Source: Wandonia sp964447015
GTDB lineage: Bacteria; Bacteroidota; Bacteroidia; Flavobacteriales_D; Crocinitomicaceae
Direction: 5' to 3'
Assembly: GCA_964447015.1 (NCBI GenBank)
Contig: CAYUQU010000008.1
Location: forward strand, 5,239 to 69,238
DNA length: 64,000 nucleotides
The position numbers and the translations under genes were made by a program. Below the pieces are notes generated by a model. That model did not search any database. It had not been told where the DNA came from and saw only the letters and a list, made by a program, of their open reading frames with translations. Position 1 is the stretch's first letter, and each line of letters opens with the position of its first letter. Positions 53,502-62,716 of this stretch are shown in pieces.

Positions 53502-53842
53502 ATACAGGCAATTTATAAACAATAAAGAAATTTACCGTTTTTTACACTACTAATTATCAATTCTTTAATAAAATAAAAATACACAAATTATTAGTTTATT
53601 TGTTTAAAGAATGTGTGAAGAAAATAATAAGTAAAACTTGCTTTTAATTAAAATCAAAAAGTATATATCAATAGTTGAAATATACAATCAAAGTTTGAGT
53701 GATTTTATCTTTATTTATTAACTACATGTTACGCTTTATTAAAACGATATTATCCAATATTATATAAACATTTCGGTTATCAACACTTCTGTTAATAAGT
53801 GTAGTTTTGTGACTAAAATATGGTATAAATCAAAAAAGAAAG

Positions 53843-53851
53843 TGTGCATAA
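53843..53851 (-). other. DnaA box
   Basis: TGTGCATAA, the reverse complement of TTATGCACA, a perfect DnaA-box consensus match, in the candidate origin region. Confidence 0.6.
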
Positions 53852-53968
53852 GTGTCTATTAAAGTCTCATAACTTATATTTACAAGAAATTTGACATTAT
53901 ATTTTACACAGTATCAACAGCCTTAATAAAGAATAATAAATTTCTTTTTATAAAAATAAACTACTTAT

Positions 53969-55489
53969 ATGATTATAAACATGCTGAAGAAAAAAGGTTT
54001 GTGTGTTGTCATTTTTTTGGCTACCTTCTCTTCAGCACAAGTTTCTGATTCAAAAAAACCAACAACATTTTTTTATCCTGATAGCTCTGTAAGTAGTGTG
54101 GGAGTGATGGACGGGAACAACCCAGATGGCGTTTGGAAAAGTTATTTTAATTCAGGTGTAATTAAAAGTGTTGTTCATTGGAATAAAGGAAAACTACATG
54201 GTTTGTCTTCATTTTTTTCGGAAGACAGTTTATTGAAAAAAACTATTGATTATATAGATAATTTAAAAAATGGTTATGTAGTTATATATGATTCAATTGG
54301 AAATATTGAAGTAAAACTACCTTATGAAAAAGATACGCTTCATGGTGTTGCTTATAAATACTATCCAAACGGTAAGATTAATGAGGAGTGGATTTATGAA
54401 AAAGGAGTTATTCAAGGATTAAAGCGAATTTATGATCAAACTGATGGTAGACTTACTGAAATAAAGAGATTTGATAAAGACAGTTTGATTAGCGTTAATT
54501 TATTTAATCAGATTAATAGTAAGGGAGAAAAAGAGGGTTATTGGGAAGACCACGATCAAAATGGTGTTTTAATTCGCGAAGGAAACTATGTTAATGGAAA
54601 GGAAAATGGAGTGTTCCGAGTTTATGATAAATATGGGAGAGTTGTATCACTTGAAAATTATGAATTAGGGAAGCAAATAGATAAAAAACAATTTTCTAAT
54701 CTTTATATAAACAGAACACTGCATTATAATGGTGAAACCTCCTCACAAGGTCCTGTAAAAGACGGAATGAAAACAGGTGTTCATAATTATTATGATACTC
54801 TTGGAAACTACATTCATTCTGAAGTATATAACAACGATACTTTGGTAGCTAAAGGTAAAATGGATTTGTATGGTATTTATGATAGTACTTGGATTTTTTT
54901 TCACTCTAATGGAACCACTAAAAGTACAGGAGGTTATACAAAAGGTTATAAATCGGGAAAATGGACATATTTTTATGACAACAATAAATTAGCTCAAAAA
55001 GGTAATTTCAGAGAAGATAAACCTCACGGATATTGGATTTGGTATTACAAAAATGGACAAATCAGAGCTGAAGAAAACTACTATCGAGGAAAATTGCAGG
55101 GAGAAAATGTAGAATATGATTCTTTAGGTAATATAATTACAAGAGGTAGTTATATTGATAATTATAGAGATGGTGACTGGTTTTATTATGTTGGAGATCA
55201 TAAAGAGACAGGAATATATGTGATGGGAATGAGAGAGGGATTGTGGATTTATTATTTTGAGGAAACCACAGTTGTTTTTAAAGGTGAGTATAAAAATGAT
55301 TTACCTATTGGCAAACACAAAGAATGGTATGGAAATGGTAGAATTAAAGAGATTAGACGATATAAGCCACATGGTAAACCGCATGGAAGATGGAGAAAAT
55401 ATAAAGCAGATGGGGAATTGGAATATAGATTATATTATAAAAAAGGTAATTTAGTCAATATTGACGGAGATGCAGTAGGTAAAAATTGA
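53969..55489 (+). CDS. Exported MORN-variant (YwqK-like) repeat protein
   Basis: A 506-residue exported protein with a signal peptide (KKKGLCVVIFLATFSSAQ, cleavage near residue 24; the start may be ATG 53981 instead). The rest is a run of about 15-20 imperfect repeats of roughly 22-25 residues built on G-x-W-x-x-Y-x-x-N-G, for example GVWKSYFNSG, GYWIWYYKNGQIRAEENYYR and GKWTYFYDNNKLAQKGNF. These repeats belong to the MORN_2 / YwqK family; similar proteins are common in Bacteroidota. No catalytic domain is visible. A sensor kinase gene follows after 9 bp and is probably co-transcribed. Confidence 0.85.
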   Translation: MIINMLKKKGLCVVIFLATFSSAQVSDSKKPTTFFYPDSSVSSVGVMDGNNPDGVWKSYFNSGVIKSVVHWNKGKLHGLSSFFSEDSLLKKTIDYIDNLKNGYVVIYDSIGNIEVKLPYEKDTLHGVAYKYYPNGKINEEWIYEKGVIQGLKRIYDQTDGRLTEIKRFDKDSLISVNLFNQINSKGEKEGYWEDHDQNGVLIREGNYVNGKENGVFRVYDKYGRVVSLENYELGKQIDKKQFSNLYINRTLHYNGETSSQGPVKDGMKTGVHNYYDTLGNYIHSEVYNNDTLVAKGKMDLYGIYDSTWIFFHSNGTTKSTGGYTKGYKSGKWTYFYDNNKLAQKGNFREDKPHGYWIWYYKNGQIRAEENYYRGKLQGENVEYDSLGNIITRGSYIDNYRDGDWFYYVGDHKETGIYVMGMREGLWIYYFEETTVVFKGEYKNDLPIGKHKEWYGNGRIKEIRRYKPHGKPHGRWRKYKADGELEYRLYYKKGNLVNIDGDAVGKN

Positions 55490-55498
55490 AAAAAGTAA

Positions 55499-58216
55499 GT
55501 GAAAAAGGAAAAGCATTTTTATAGATATACGGAAAAAGAGGCTGATTATAAGCGTCTAAACTTGTTATTTGGTACTGTTGCTGTACTTATTTTACCCGTT
55601 TTTGTTTTTTTTGCTTTTTTTTCTACATTACCTAATATATATGCTGATATAACACTTCTTTCTTCAATTTACATATTGTGTACTATAGGTATAACACAGC
55701 TGTTCAAAAATTTAAGAAAATATATCTTCCCAATCTATTTTGTTCTGTTCTGCGGAATAACGTTATATGTATGGGGTGATTTAATAAAGAGCGATTTTGA
55801 AACAAACCACATGGTTGGTTTTATATTCCTTTATTCGGTAATTATTATTGCTATACAACGGTTTTATTATGCCGTAATTTATAATATACTAGCTTTTGTA
55901 ATTATAGTAATATCATATTTAATAATTCAGGGATTCAAGGATGATTTTATAATATTATCTGCCTTGGTCTTTATTGCGGGTTCTATTTCTGTTCTTGTTT
56001 TACATTCAAGAAATAAAATGGTTAAAAGGATACAGGATTATTCCTCGTATTTATCAGAAATAATAAATCAACCAGGTATTGGGGTTGCTCTATTAAGTGG
56101 TGAAAGTCCTAATAGAATATTAGATTATAACAACTGTTTTTTGCGATTATTAGGGAGTGAACAAGAAAAAATACCTAAAAATATAGATATAATAATCAGT
56201 AATGTATTAGGCGAAAAATTAAGTGATTTAAAGGAAAGTAGATTTGATTATGAAATTAAAAAACATAACCAATGGGTAGAAATTTTTGTAGATAAAATAA
56301 TACTCAATGAAGGAGAGTTTTATTTACTAAAAATTGTAGATATTACTGAAAGTAAGAAACAAAGCATTCAGTCAGAAAGAAATGAAACAAAATTCAGATT
56401 ATTATTTGAAGAAGGTAATGATGCAATATTTCTAACGAAAGAAGGAATTATTCAGAATGCAAACCACAACACCGAAAAACTCTTAGGTATTCCTATTGAG
56501 AAAATTATAGGGTCAACACTTTGGGACTATAGTTCTCCAAATCTTGATTTTAATTTTTTAAAAGAAAAAATAGAGAGTATAAATGATGAAAAGAATAGAA
56601 AAGTAATAGAGTGGGATATTTTAAGAAGTGACGGAACAATTATTAATGTTGAAATTGTAATTTTATTAATGAATGCTCATGGTGAACGAATTGAACAATG
56701 TGTAGTTCGAGATATTACAGAGCAAAAAAACTATGAGTCCAAATTAAAAAACACACAACAATCTTTTAAAAGCATCATTGAAAATATTCCAGAAGCGATT
56801 TTATTGTTTGTAAATAACACGATAATATTTGCAAATTCTGAAGCATATAGAATGTTAAATTTTTCTGAAAAATCTCAATTTTCGATAGAGTTAGATGACT
56901 TGTTTAGGGGTGAAAACAAAGATATTTTTATTAAAGCCAAAAACAGTCATGGAGAACACAAAAAATTGATAAATGACCAAGTTGAAGTTTGTAGATTTAA
57001 TAGCGAAGAGAAATTAGAAGTTGAGTTTACTTTAACACCAACACTATATAATGGAGAAAAAGTTTCCATGCTTATATTAAAAGATATTTCGCTTATTAAT
57101 AAATTAGCAGGAGAACGATCTAGGTTGGGAGTTGCTGAAAAAATGAATGAGCAATTAATGCATGAAATAACAGAGAGGAGAAGAACAGAAAAACTTTTGC
57201 AAGAACAATCACTGAAACTTTCTGCTATAATAGAAAACTCATCTAATACACTTATTTGGACCGTTGATGAGAAGTTTCGTCTCCTGATGTATAATGGTTA
57301 TTTTTATAAAACTGTCCAGCAATTATTTAAGAAGGAACTTGTTATTGGTATGAATATGCTTAATTTTTTCTCAGATAAAATGGATAAGGCGGGTTCTGAG
57401 AACTCGCTTAGAAGTCTTTTTAAGGTTTTATCTGGAGATTCAAATCAAATTGAAAGCAGATTAAAGATATACGACAAAACGTATTGGTTTGAAACCTTTC
57501 TTAATCCAATTTTTGATACAGAGGGTCGGGTTATTGAGGTGTCGTGTGTTTCACACAACATAACAGATAAGAAAGAAGGAGAACAAGAATTAAGAAGTTC
57601 ATTGCGCGAAAAGGAAATTTTATTGAAAGAGGTTCATCACAGGGTGAAAAACAATCTTCAGGTTATTTCTAGCATTTTAAACCTACAATCGTCTTATGTG
57701 TCTGACGAATCAACAAAAACGATACTGAAAGAATCTCAGAACAGGATAAAATCCATGTCTTTTATTCACGAGAATTTATATCAAACAGATAAATTTTCTT
57801 CACTTGATTTTTCCGAGTATATTTTTAATTTATCGAATAATTTAGTACATTCATATCAAATTTTTGATAATTTAGTAGAAATTAAATACAACATGGATCA
57901 GGTTAATCTGAGTTTAGATCAAGCCATTCCTTGTGGGTTAATTGTAAATGAGCTTGTTTCAAACGCACTGAAATATGCTTTTCCTGATAGAACAAAAGGT
58001 GAATTGTTAATTCAACTTAAAAAACGAAAGAATAAAATAGAACTGGTAATTGGAGATAACGGAATCGGCCTCCCAAAAGACTTGGATATTAAGAATACAG
58101 ACACACTAGGACTCCAACTGGTGCTTACACTAGTTGACCAATTAGATGCTGTTGTTGATGTTCAACGAGAGGATGGAACGAAATATTTGATTACTTTTGA
58201 ACTTTTAAAAGCGTAA
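55499..58216 (+). CDS. Membrane-bound PAS-domain sensor histidine kinase (HisKA_2 type)
   Basis: A 905-residue kinase starting at GTG 55499, 9 nt after the MORN gene; no ATG fits before the first helix. Six hydrophobic helices span about 20-170. Then come four PAS-like domains: about 180-285 (degenerate), 290-415 (ending VVRDITEQKN), 420-535 (ending LILKDISLINK) and 575-695 (ending SCVSHNITDKKEG). The phospho-acceptor region is VHHRVKNNLQVISSILNLQS near 716, a HisKA_2/HWE type, followed by an ATPase domain with NELVSNALKYAF and GDNGIGLPKDL. The response regulator gene follows 4 bp later. The signal is unknown. Confidence 0.93.
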   Translation: MKKEKHFYRYTEKEADYKRLNLLFGTVAVLILPVFVFFAFFSTLPNIYADITLLSSIYILCTIGITQLFKNLRKYIFPIYFVLFCGITLYVWGDLIKSDFETNHMVGFIFLYSVIIIAIQRFYYAVIYNILAFVIIVISYLIIQGFKDDFIILSALVFIAGSISVLVLHSRNKMVKRIQDYSSYLSEIINQPGIGVALLSGESPNRILDYNNCFLRLLGSEQEKIPKNIDIIISNVLGEKLSDLKESRFDYEIKKHNQWVEIFVDKIILNEGEFYLLKIVDITESKKQSIQSERNETKFRLLFEEGNDAIFLTKEGIIQNANHNTEKLLGIPIEKIIGSTLWDYSSPNLDFNFLKEKIESINDEKNRKVIEWDILRSDGTIINVEIVILLMNAHGERIEQCVVRDITEQKNYESKLKNTQQSFKSIIENIPEAILLFVNNTIIFANSEAYRMLNFSEKSQFSIELDDLFRGENKDIFIKAKNSHGEHKKLINDQVEVCRFNSEEKLEVEFTLTPTLYNGEKVSMLILKDISLINKLAGERSRLGVAEKMNEQLMHEITERRRTEKLLQEQSLKLSAIIENSSNTLIWTVDEKFRLLMYNGYFYKTVQQLFKKELVIGMNMLNFFSDKMDKAGSENSLRSLFKVLSGDSNQIESRLKIYDKTYWFETFLNPIFDTEGRVIEVSCVSHNITDKKEGEQELRSSLREKEILLKEVHHRVKNNLQVISSILNLQSSYVSDESTKTILKESQNRIKSMSFIHENLYQTDKFSSLDFSEYIFNLSNNLVHSYQIFDNLVEIKYNMDQVNLSLDQAIPCGLIVNELVSNALKYAFPDRTKGELLIQLKKRKNKIELVIGDNGIGLPKDLDIKNTDTLGLQLVLTLVDQLDAVVDVQREDGTKYLITFELLKA

Positions 58217-58220
58217 GATT

Positions 58221-58973
58221 ATGCCAAAGACAAATGTATTAGTTGTAGAAGATGAGTCAATTGTATCAAAAGATATTCAACATAGCCTGAAGAAACTTGG
58301 ATATAATGTAGTAGGAGCTGCAGCGACAGGAGACCGTGCGCTTGAAATAGGAAGAGCAGAAAAGCCAGACATCGTATTGATGGACATCATGTTAAAAGGA
58401 GATATGAATGGGATAGAGGCTGCTGAAATTATGAAATCAGAGCTTGGAATTCCAGTTATTTTTCTAACAGCTTATGCTGACGACTCTACCCTTTCGAAAG
58501 CAAAAGTAACAGAGCCTTATGGTTACATAATCAAGCCATTTAAAGAAGTTGACTTACACACAACCATTGAAATGGCTCTTTATAAGCACAATAAAAACAA
58601 AGAGGTAGAAAAAGAGCGCGACCTTTTATACTCTTTAGTGGAAAATAAAGATAGCAAAGAGTTTATTTTTGTAAAAGCAAATAGCAGACTTGTTAAACTG
58701 AACACAAAGGATATTTACTACGTTGAGGCGCTAAAGGATTATGTTGTTATCAACACACTTGATAGTAGGTATACCATTCACTCTACAATGAAGGATATTG
58801 AAAAGAAACTTCCTTCAGAACAGTTTACAAGGGTTCACCGATCATATATTGTGCGCTTAGATAAAATTGCGTCAATCGAATATCCGAATCTTCATTTAGA
58901 AAAAGACAAGAAAATAATTCCAATTGGAGGCTCTTATAGAGATGAGCTAGTGAATAAAATAAATCTAGTGTAA
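58221..58973 (+). CDS. LytTR-family response regulator
   Basis: A 250-residue DNA-binding response regulator. The receiver domain covers about 1-125: LVVEDESIVSKDIQH, the phospho-acceptor Asp in PDIVLMDIMLKGDMNG near 51-57, and the conserved Thr and Lys in IFLTAYADDS and YIIKPFKEVD. The LytTR DNA-binding domain is at about 150-250 (VKANSRLVKLNTKDIYYVEA, then FTRVHRSYIVRLDKIASIEY). LytTR regulators with a HisKA_2 kinase are typical Bacteroidota pairs. The gene ends before a hairpin at 59006. Targets are unknown. Confidence 0.95.
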   Translation: MPKTNVLVVEDESIVSKDIQHSLKKLGYNVVGAAATGDRALEIGRAEKPDIVLMDIMLKGDMNGIEAAEIMKSELGIPVIFLTAYADDSTLSKAKVTEPYGYIIKPFKEVDLHTTIEMALYKHNKNKEVEKERDLLYSLVENKDSKEFIFVKANSRLVKLNTKDIYYVEALKDYVVINTLDSRYTIHSTMKDIEKKLPSEQFTRVHRSYIVRLDKIASIEYPNLHLEKDKKIIPIGGSYRDELVNKINLV

Positions 58974-59005
58974 AGTAAGGTTTACACAAACAATTTGTTA
59001 AAGAT

Positions 59006-59036
59006 TAAGCCGTTCTTAAAAACTAGGAACGGCTTA
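59006..59036 (+). terminator. Probable terminator after the response regulator
   Basis: A perfect 10-bp stem, TAAGCCGTTC (59006-59015) with GAACGGCTTA (59027-59036), with an 11-nt loop. The following T-run is short (TGTGTTTT), so efficiency is uncertain. Confidence 0.65.
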
Positions 59037-59072
59037 TGTGTTTTAAATCACACAATAATTAACATTTTTCCG

Positions 59073-59080
59073 TAATTTTG
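59073..59080 (+). promoter_or_regulatory. Possible -7 promoter box (TAATTTTG) for the aldehyde dehydrogenase gene
   Basis: TAATTTTG matches TAnnTTTG and lies 28 nt before the ATG at 59109. A TTTG at 19 nt upstream is not seen. Confidence 0.4.
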
Positions 59081-59108
59081 CATAAAATTTATAAAACAAG
59101 AATAAAAG

Positions 59109-60665
59109 ATGGCTGAAACACTAACAGACACTGGAATCAAAGACATTCTAAATAAATTAGGAATTAACGAAGTAAACAAAGGAGCCTCAACAGGGTCTTA
59201 TTGGTTCAATACAAGAGACGAAAAAATTAATTCATACTCTCCAGTTGATGGTCAATTGATTGCTACAGTTAACGGCGCATCAGAAAGTGATTATGAGGCG
59301 ACAATAATGAAAGCACAAGAAGCTTTTTTAGAGTGGCGTATGGTGCCAGCACCAAGAAGAGGCGAGGTTGTTCGACAATTAGCAGAGAAATTAAGAGAAT
59401 ATAAAGAACCTTTAGGAAAACTGGTTTCTTATGAAATGGGAAAATCACTTCAAGAAGGTCTTGGTGAGGTGCAAGAAATGATCGATATCTGTGATTTTGC
59501 AGTAGGTCTTTCAAGACAACTTCACGGTTTAACAATGCACTCGGAGCGTTTTGGACACAGAATGTATGAGCAATATCACCCACTTGGAATTGTAGGAATT
59601 ATTTCTGCATTTAATTTCCCTGTGGCAGTTTGGAATTGGAATACAGCATTAGCGTGGGTTTGTGGTGATGTGTGTGTGTGGAAACCATCAGAAAAAACAC
59701 CATTGACTGCAATTGCATGTCAAAAAATTACCGCTGAAGTTTTTGCGGCAAACAATGTCCCTGAAGGTGTTTCATGTGTAGTAATTGGCGGTCCTGAAAT
59801 AGGAAAACTAATGGCGGCAGACAAGCGCGTTCCTCTTGTTTCAGCTACAGGATCTACTCGTATGGGTAAATCAGTTGGCGCAACAGTTGGAGAAAGGTTA
59901 GGTCGTTCGCTTTTGGAGCTTGGTGGAAACAATGCAATCATTATTGCTCCAGATGCTGACTTGAAAATAGTTGTTCCAGGAGCTGTATTTGGTGCAGTTG
60001 GAACAGCAGGTCAACGCTGTACGTCGACACGTAGATTAATTATTCACGAAAGTGTTTATGATAAAGTGCGTGATGCGTTGGTTAGCGCCTATAAGCAATT
60101 GAAAATAGGTAATCCATTGGATCAAAACAATCACGTTGGGCCACTTATTGACAAAGACGCTGTAAAAATGTATTTGGAAGCACTAGACAGAGTTGTTCAA
60201 GAGGGTGGTAACATTCTTGTTCCTGGTGAAGTTCTTACAGGTGAGGGTTACGAATCGGGTTGTTATGTGCGCCCTGCAATTGCGGAGGCTCAAAACGATT
60301 ATAAAATTGTACAACACGAAACGTTTGCACCAATTTTGTATCTGATGAAATACTCAGGCAGCATAGAAAATGCAATATCTGTTCAAAACGGTGTTCCACA
60401 AGGACTTTCTTCAGCGATTATGACAAATAACCTGAAAGACGCAGAAAAATTCTTGTCTGTTGCAGGATCTGATTGTGGTATCGCAAACGTTAACATCGGT
60501 ACTTCGGGAGCTGAAATCGGTGGTGCGTTTGGAGGAGAGAAAGAAACTGGAGGCGGACGCGAATCAGGTTCTGACGCATGGAAAATATATATGAGAAGAC
60601 AAACAAATACCATCAACTATACAGATGAATTGCCTTTAGCGCAAGGAATTAAGTTTGATTTGTAG
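59109..60665 (+). CDS. Aldehyde dehydrogenase, ALDH7 (alpha-aminoadipic semialdehyde dehydrogenase) type
   Basis: A 518-residue NAD-linked enzyme. Rossmann sequences are FNFPVAVWNWNTALAWVCGD near 168-187 and ATGSTRMGKSVGATVGERLG near 245. The catalytic Glu is in LLELGGNNAIIIAPDADLK near 268-286, and the nucleophile Cys is in GTAGQRCTSTRRLI near 299. FNFPVAVWNWN, LELGGNNAII and TAGQRCTSTRR are the variants typical of ALDH7A1/AmaB, which oxidise aminoadipate semialdehyde (piperideine-6-carboxylate) in lysine catabolism. The assignment beyond ALDH is by similarity. It is a single-gene transcript with its own terminator. Confidence 0.93.
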   Translation: MAETLTDTGIKDILNKLGINEVNKGASTGSYWFNTRDEKINSYSPVDGQLIATVNGASESDYEATIMKAQEAFLEWRMVPAPRRGEVVRQLAEKLREYKEPLGKLVSYEMGKSLQEGLGEVQEMIDICDFAVGLSRQLHGLTMHSERFGHRMYEQYHPLGIVGIISAFNFPVAVWNWNTALAWVCGDVCVWKPSEKTPLTAIACQKITAEVFAANNVPEGVSCVVIGGPEIGKLMAADKRVPLVSATGSTRMGKSVGATVGERLGRSLLELGGNNAIIIAPDADLKIVVPGAVFGAVGTAGQRCTSTRRLIIHESVYDKVRDALVSAYKQLKIGNPLDQNNHVGPLIDKDAVKMYLEALDRVVQEGGNILVPGEVLTGEGYESGCYVRPAIAEAQNDYKIVQHETFAPILYLMKYSGSIENAISVQNGVPQGLSSAIMTNNLKDAEKFLSVAGSDCGIANVNIGTSGAEIGGAFGGEKETGGGRESGSDAWKIYMRRQTNTINYTDELPLAQGIKFDL

Positions 60666-60687
60666 GGAGTTTTAAATAATGCATATT

Positions 60688-60719
60688 AAAGGGCTGAATT
60701 GTAAAATTCAGCCCTTTTT
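60688..60719 (+). terminator. Rho-independent terminator after the ALDH gene
   Basis: AAAGGGCTGAATT (60688-60700), a GTAA loop, AATTCAGCCCTTT and further T residues to 60719. A 13-bp stem with a T-run, a clear intrinsic terminator. Confidence 0.9.
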
Positions 60720-60838
60720 GTATTTATAAAGCCTTGAAAACAGAACACTGTAGCTTATTAACATCGGATAACTTAAAACTCGTTTACAATAGAGATTAAA
60801 AAATATGTACCTTTACAATCAGAATATAATTTGAAACT

Positions 60839-62245
60839 ATGGGATGTGCGAGTTGCTCTAATTCAGGTGGAGTTCCGCGCGGTTGCAAAAGCAACGGTAC
60901 TTGTAGTTCAGGTGGATGTAATAAACTTGGCGTGTTTGACTGGTTGGCCAATATGGCGTTACCAGAAGGGCAGAGTCAGTTCGATATAGTTGAAGTTCGC
61001 TTCAAGAATAGCCGTAAGGCCTTTTTTAGAAATACACACAATCTTTCTCTTCAAGCGGGAGATGTGGTAGTAGTCGAGGGAAGTCCGGGGCATGATGTCG
61101 GGGTTGTATCAATCGTTGGTGAGTTGGTACGCATTCAGTTGAAGAAAAAAGCGCCGGGTTTTAAGCCGCACGAAGCAAGAAAAATATACCGTAAGGCTAC
61201 GGAAGAAGATATTGAGCTCTGGAAAGAGTCTCGTGACATGGAATTTGACACCATGCACAACGCGCGAAAAATTGCTGGAAAACTTAAGTTGGATATGAAA
61301 ATTTCTGACGTAGAATTTCAAGGCGATAAATCAAAAGCTACATTTTTTTATACTGCAGAACAGCGCGTAGACTTTAGACAGTTGATAAAAGATCTTGCTG
61401 AAACATGCAAGGTGCGAATTGAAATGAGACAGATTGGAGCGCGTCAAGAGGCTGCTAGATTGGGAGGGATAGGATCATGTGGGCGAGAACTTTGTTGTTC
61501 TACTTGGCTTACAGATTTCAGATCTGTATCCACAAGCGCAGCACGATATCAACAACTGTCGTTAAATCCACAGAAATTAGCTGGACAATGTGGTAAACTT
61601 AAGTGTTGTTTGAATTATGAACTCGACATGTACCTAGAGGCTATAAAAGGCTTCCCTTCTACGGAGGTTAAACTTCACACAGAAAAGGGAACGGCTTTTC
61701 ACATCAAAACAGATGTGTTTAAACAAGTTCTTTGGTACATTCACGATACAGACGAACCAGGAGGATCATCAGGGTTAATTCCTCTTTCTCCCGAGCGAGT
61801 AAGTGAAGTAATCGAAATGAACAAAAACGGAAAAAAACCTCTTGACTTGAAAGAGTTTAAGGAAGCTGTTGTCGTTGTTCCAGACTACACAAATGTGGTA
61901 GGACAGGATAGTTTAGATCGATTTGATGGTACGTTTAAGAAAAAGAAGAAAAAGAAGAAAAAACCATCAAGAGGAAACGAGCCAAATCAACCACAAAATC
62001 AAGGTGGCGCACCAGCAAAAAAGATTACGGTAAATAAAAACCCAAATCAAGGAAGTGGCGCAACTGATAGTGCTCAGAAAACTAATACACCAAAACCAAA
62101 GGCACCAGGAAAATTAACGGTTCAAAAGTCGAGTGAAAGCGCAAGTCCACCTGTAGAGGGTGATACAACGCGACCACCAAACAAAAACCGTCGAAATAAC
62201 CGAAATAGGAATAGAAAACCAAATACAGGTGAAAGCAATAGTTAG
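60839..62245 (+). CDS. ricT: PSP1-domain protein, RicT/YaaT-like
   Basis: A 468-residue cytoplasmic protein. Residues 1-30 are Cys-rich (MGCASCSNSGG, GCKSNGTCSSGGCN). The PSP1 domain covers about 100-270, with RIEMRQIGARQEAARLGGIG near 198 and CGRELCCSTWLTDF near 212, plus QCGKLKCCLNYELDMY near 252, all cysteine signatures of RicT, whose B. subtilis counterpart carries 4Fe-4S clusters in a RicAFT complex affecting mRNA processing. The C-terminal ~150 residues are a low-complexity basic tail starting with eight or more Lys in a row (KKKKKKKKPSRG) and ending RRNNRNRNRKPN. The tail overlaps gldH by 17 nt. Confidence 0.9.
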   Translation: MGCASCSNSGGVPRGCKSNGTCSSGGCNKLGVFDWLANMALPEGQSQFDIVEVRFKNSRKAFFRNTHNLSLQAGDVVVVEGSPGHDVGVVSIVGELVRIQLKKKAPGFKPHEARKIYRKATEEDIELWKESRDMEFDTMHNARKIAGKLKLDMKISDVEFQGDKSKATFFYTAEQRVDFRQLIKDLAETCKVRIEMRQIGARQEAARLGGIGSCGRELCCSTWLTDFRSVSTSAARYQQLSLNPQKLAGQCGKLKCCLNYELDMYLEAIKGFPSTEVKLHTEKGTAFHIKTDVFKQVLWYIHDTDEPGGSSGLIPLSPERVSEVIEMNKNGKKPLDLKEFKEAVVVVPDYTNVVGQDSLDRFDGTFKKKKKKKKKPSRGNEPNQPQNQGGAPAKKITVNKNPNQGSGATDSAQKTNTPKPKAPGKLTVQKSSESASPPVEGDTTRPPNKNRRNNRNRNRKPNTGESNS

Positions 62246-62705
62246 CAGTGTCATAATATCTTTATTTCTCTTGGCGTCTTGTGGGCCAACACCTTTTTAT
62301 GAGGGTACTTATGACTTTAAAGACCATTCTTGGGGTTCGGGAGAATCACCCGCGTTTGATTTTGTGAGTAATGACACTGCTGTTGCTTATAATTTTGTTG
62401 TTACACTTCGAACCACACCAGAGTACGAATACAGCAACTTGTGGGTCTTTATGTATGTTAAAAACCCAAATGGAGAACAACGGAAGGACACGTTGAATTT
62501 TCCTTTAGCTGACCCAAGTGGGAAGTGGATAGGAAAAAAGACGGGTTCAGTAATTGAGCACGAAATGCTAATTGGGTGGAATAAAAAATTTCCAACAAAG
62601 GGAGAATATAAAATTCGATTTGAGCAAGCAATACCAGATCCAGAAGTAAATCATGTGATGGACTTGAGTTTGCGTATTGTGGCATCAGAAGACATGAAAA
62701 ATTAA
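62229..62705 (+). CDS. gldH: Gliding-motility lipoprotein GldH
   Basis: A lipoprotein of about 158 residues. I chose GTG at 62229 because the lipoprotein signal begins there (KAIVSSVIISLFLLASC); the longer frame overlaps ricT further and has no signal. The mature part has YEGTYDFKDHSWGSGESPAF and VVTLRTTPEYEYSNLWVFMY, as in GldH, a flavobacterial protein required for gliding and linked to T9SS function. It follows the PSP1/RicT gene, as I recall in other Bacteroidota. It is probably in the outer-membrane or periplasmic lipoprotein pool. Confidence 0.87.
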   Translation: MKAIVSSVIISLFLLASCGPTPFYEGTYDFKDHSWGSGESPAFDFVSNDTAVAYNFVVTLRTTPEYEYSNLWVFMYVKNPNGEQRKDTLNFPLADPSGKWIGKKTGSVIEHEMLIGWNKKFPTKGEYKIRFEQAIPDPEVNHVMDLSLRIVASEDMKN

Positions 62706-62716
62706 ACATTGACATC

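Larger units (their letters stand above)
53436..53968. other. Candidate chromosomal replication origin (oriC), 533-bp AT-rich gap
   Basis: This is the longest gene-free stretch in the window and it is extremely AT-rich. It holds two perfect DnaA boxes, TTATTCACA (53493-53501) and, on the minus strand, TTATGCACA (53843-53851), and two one-mismatch boxes, TTATCAACA (about 53778) and TTTTACACA (about 53902). It lies between the minus-strand rpiB gene and a plus-strand block, 13 kb from the parS cluster. Hand counts give C 20 / G 6 over 53461-53580 and C 8 / G 15 over 53581-53700. These features fit an origin, but no dnaA gene is in the window, so it is an inference. Confidence 0.5.
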
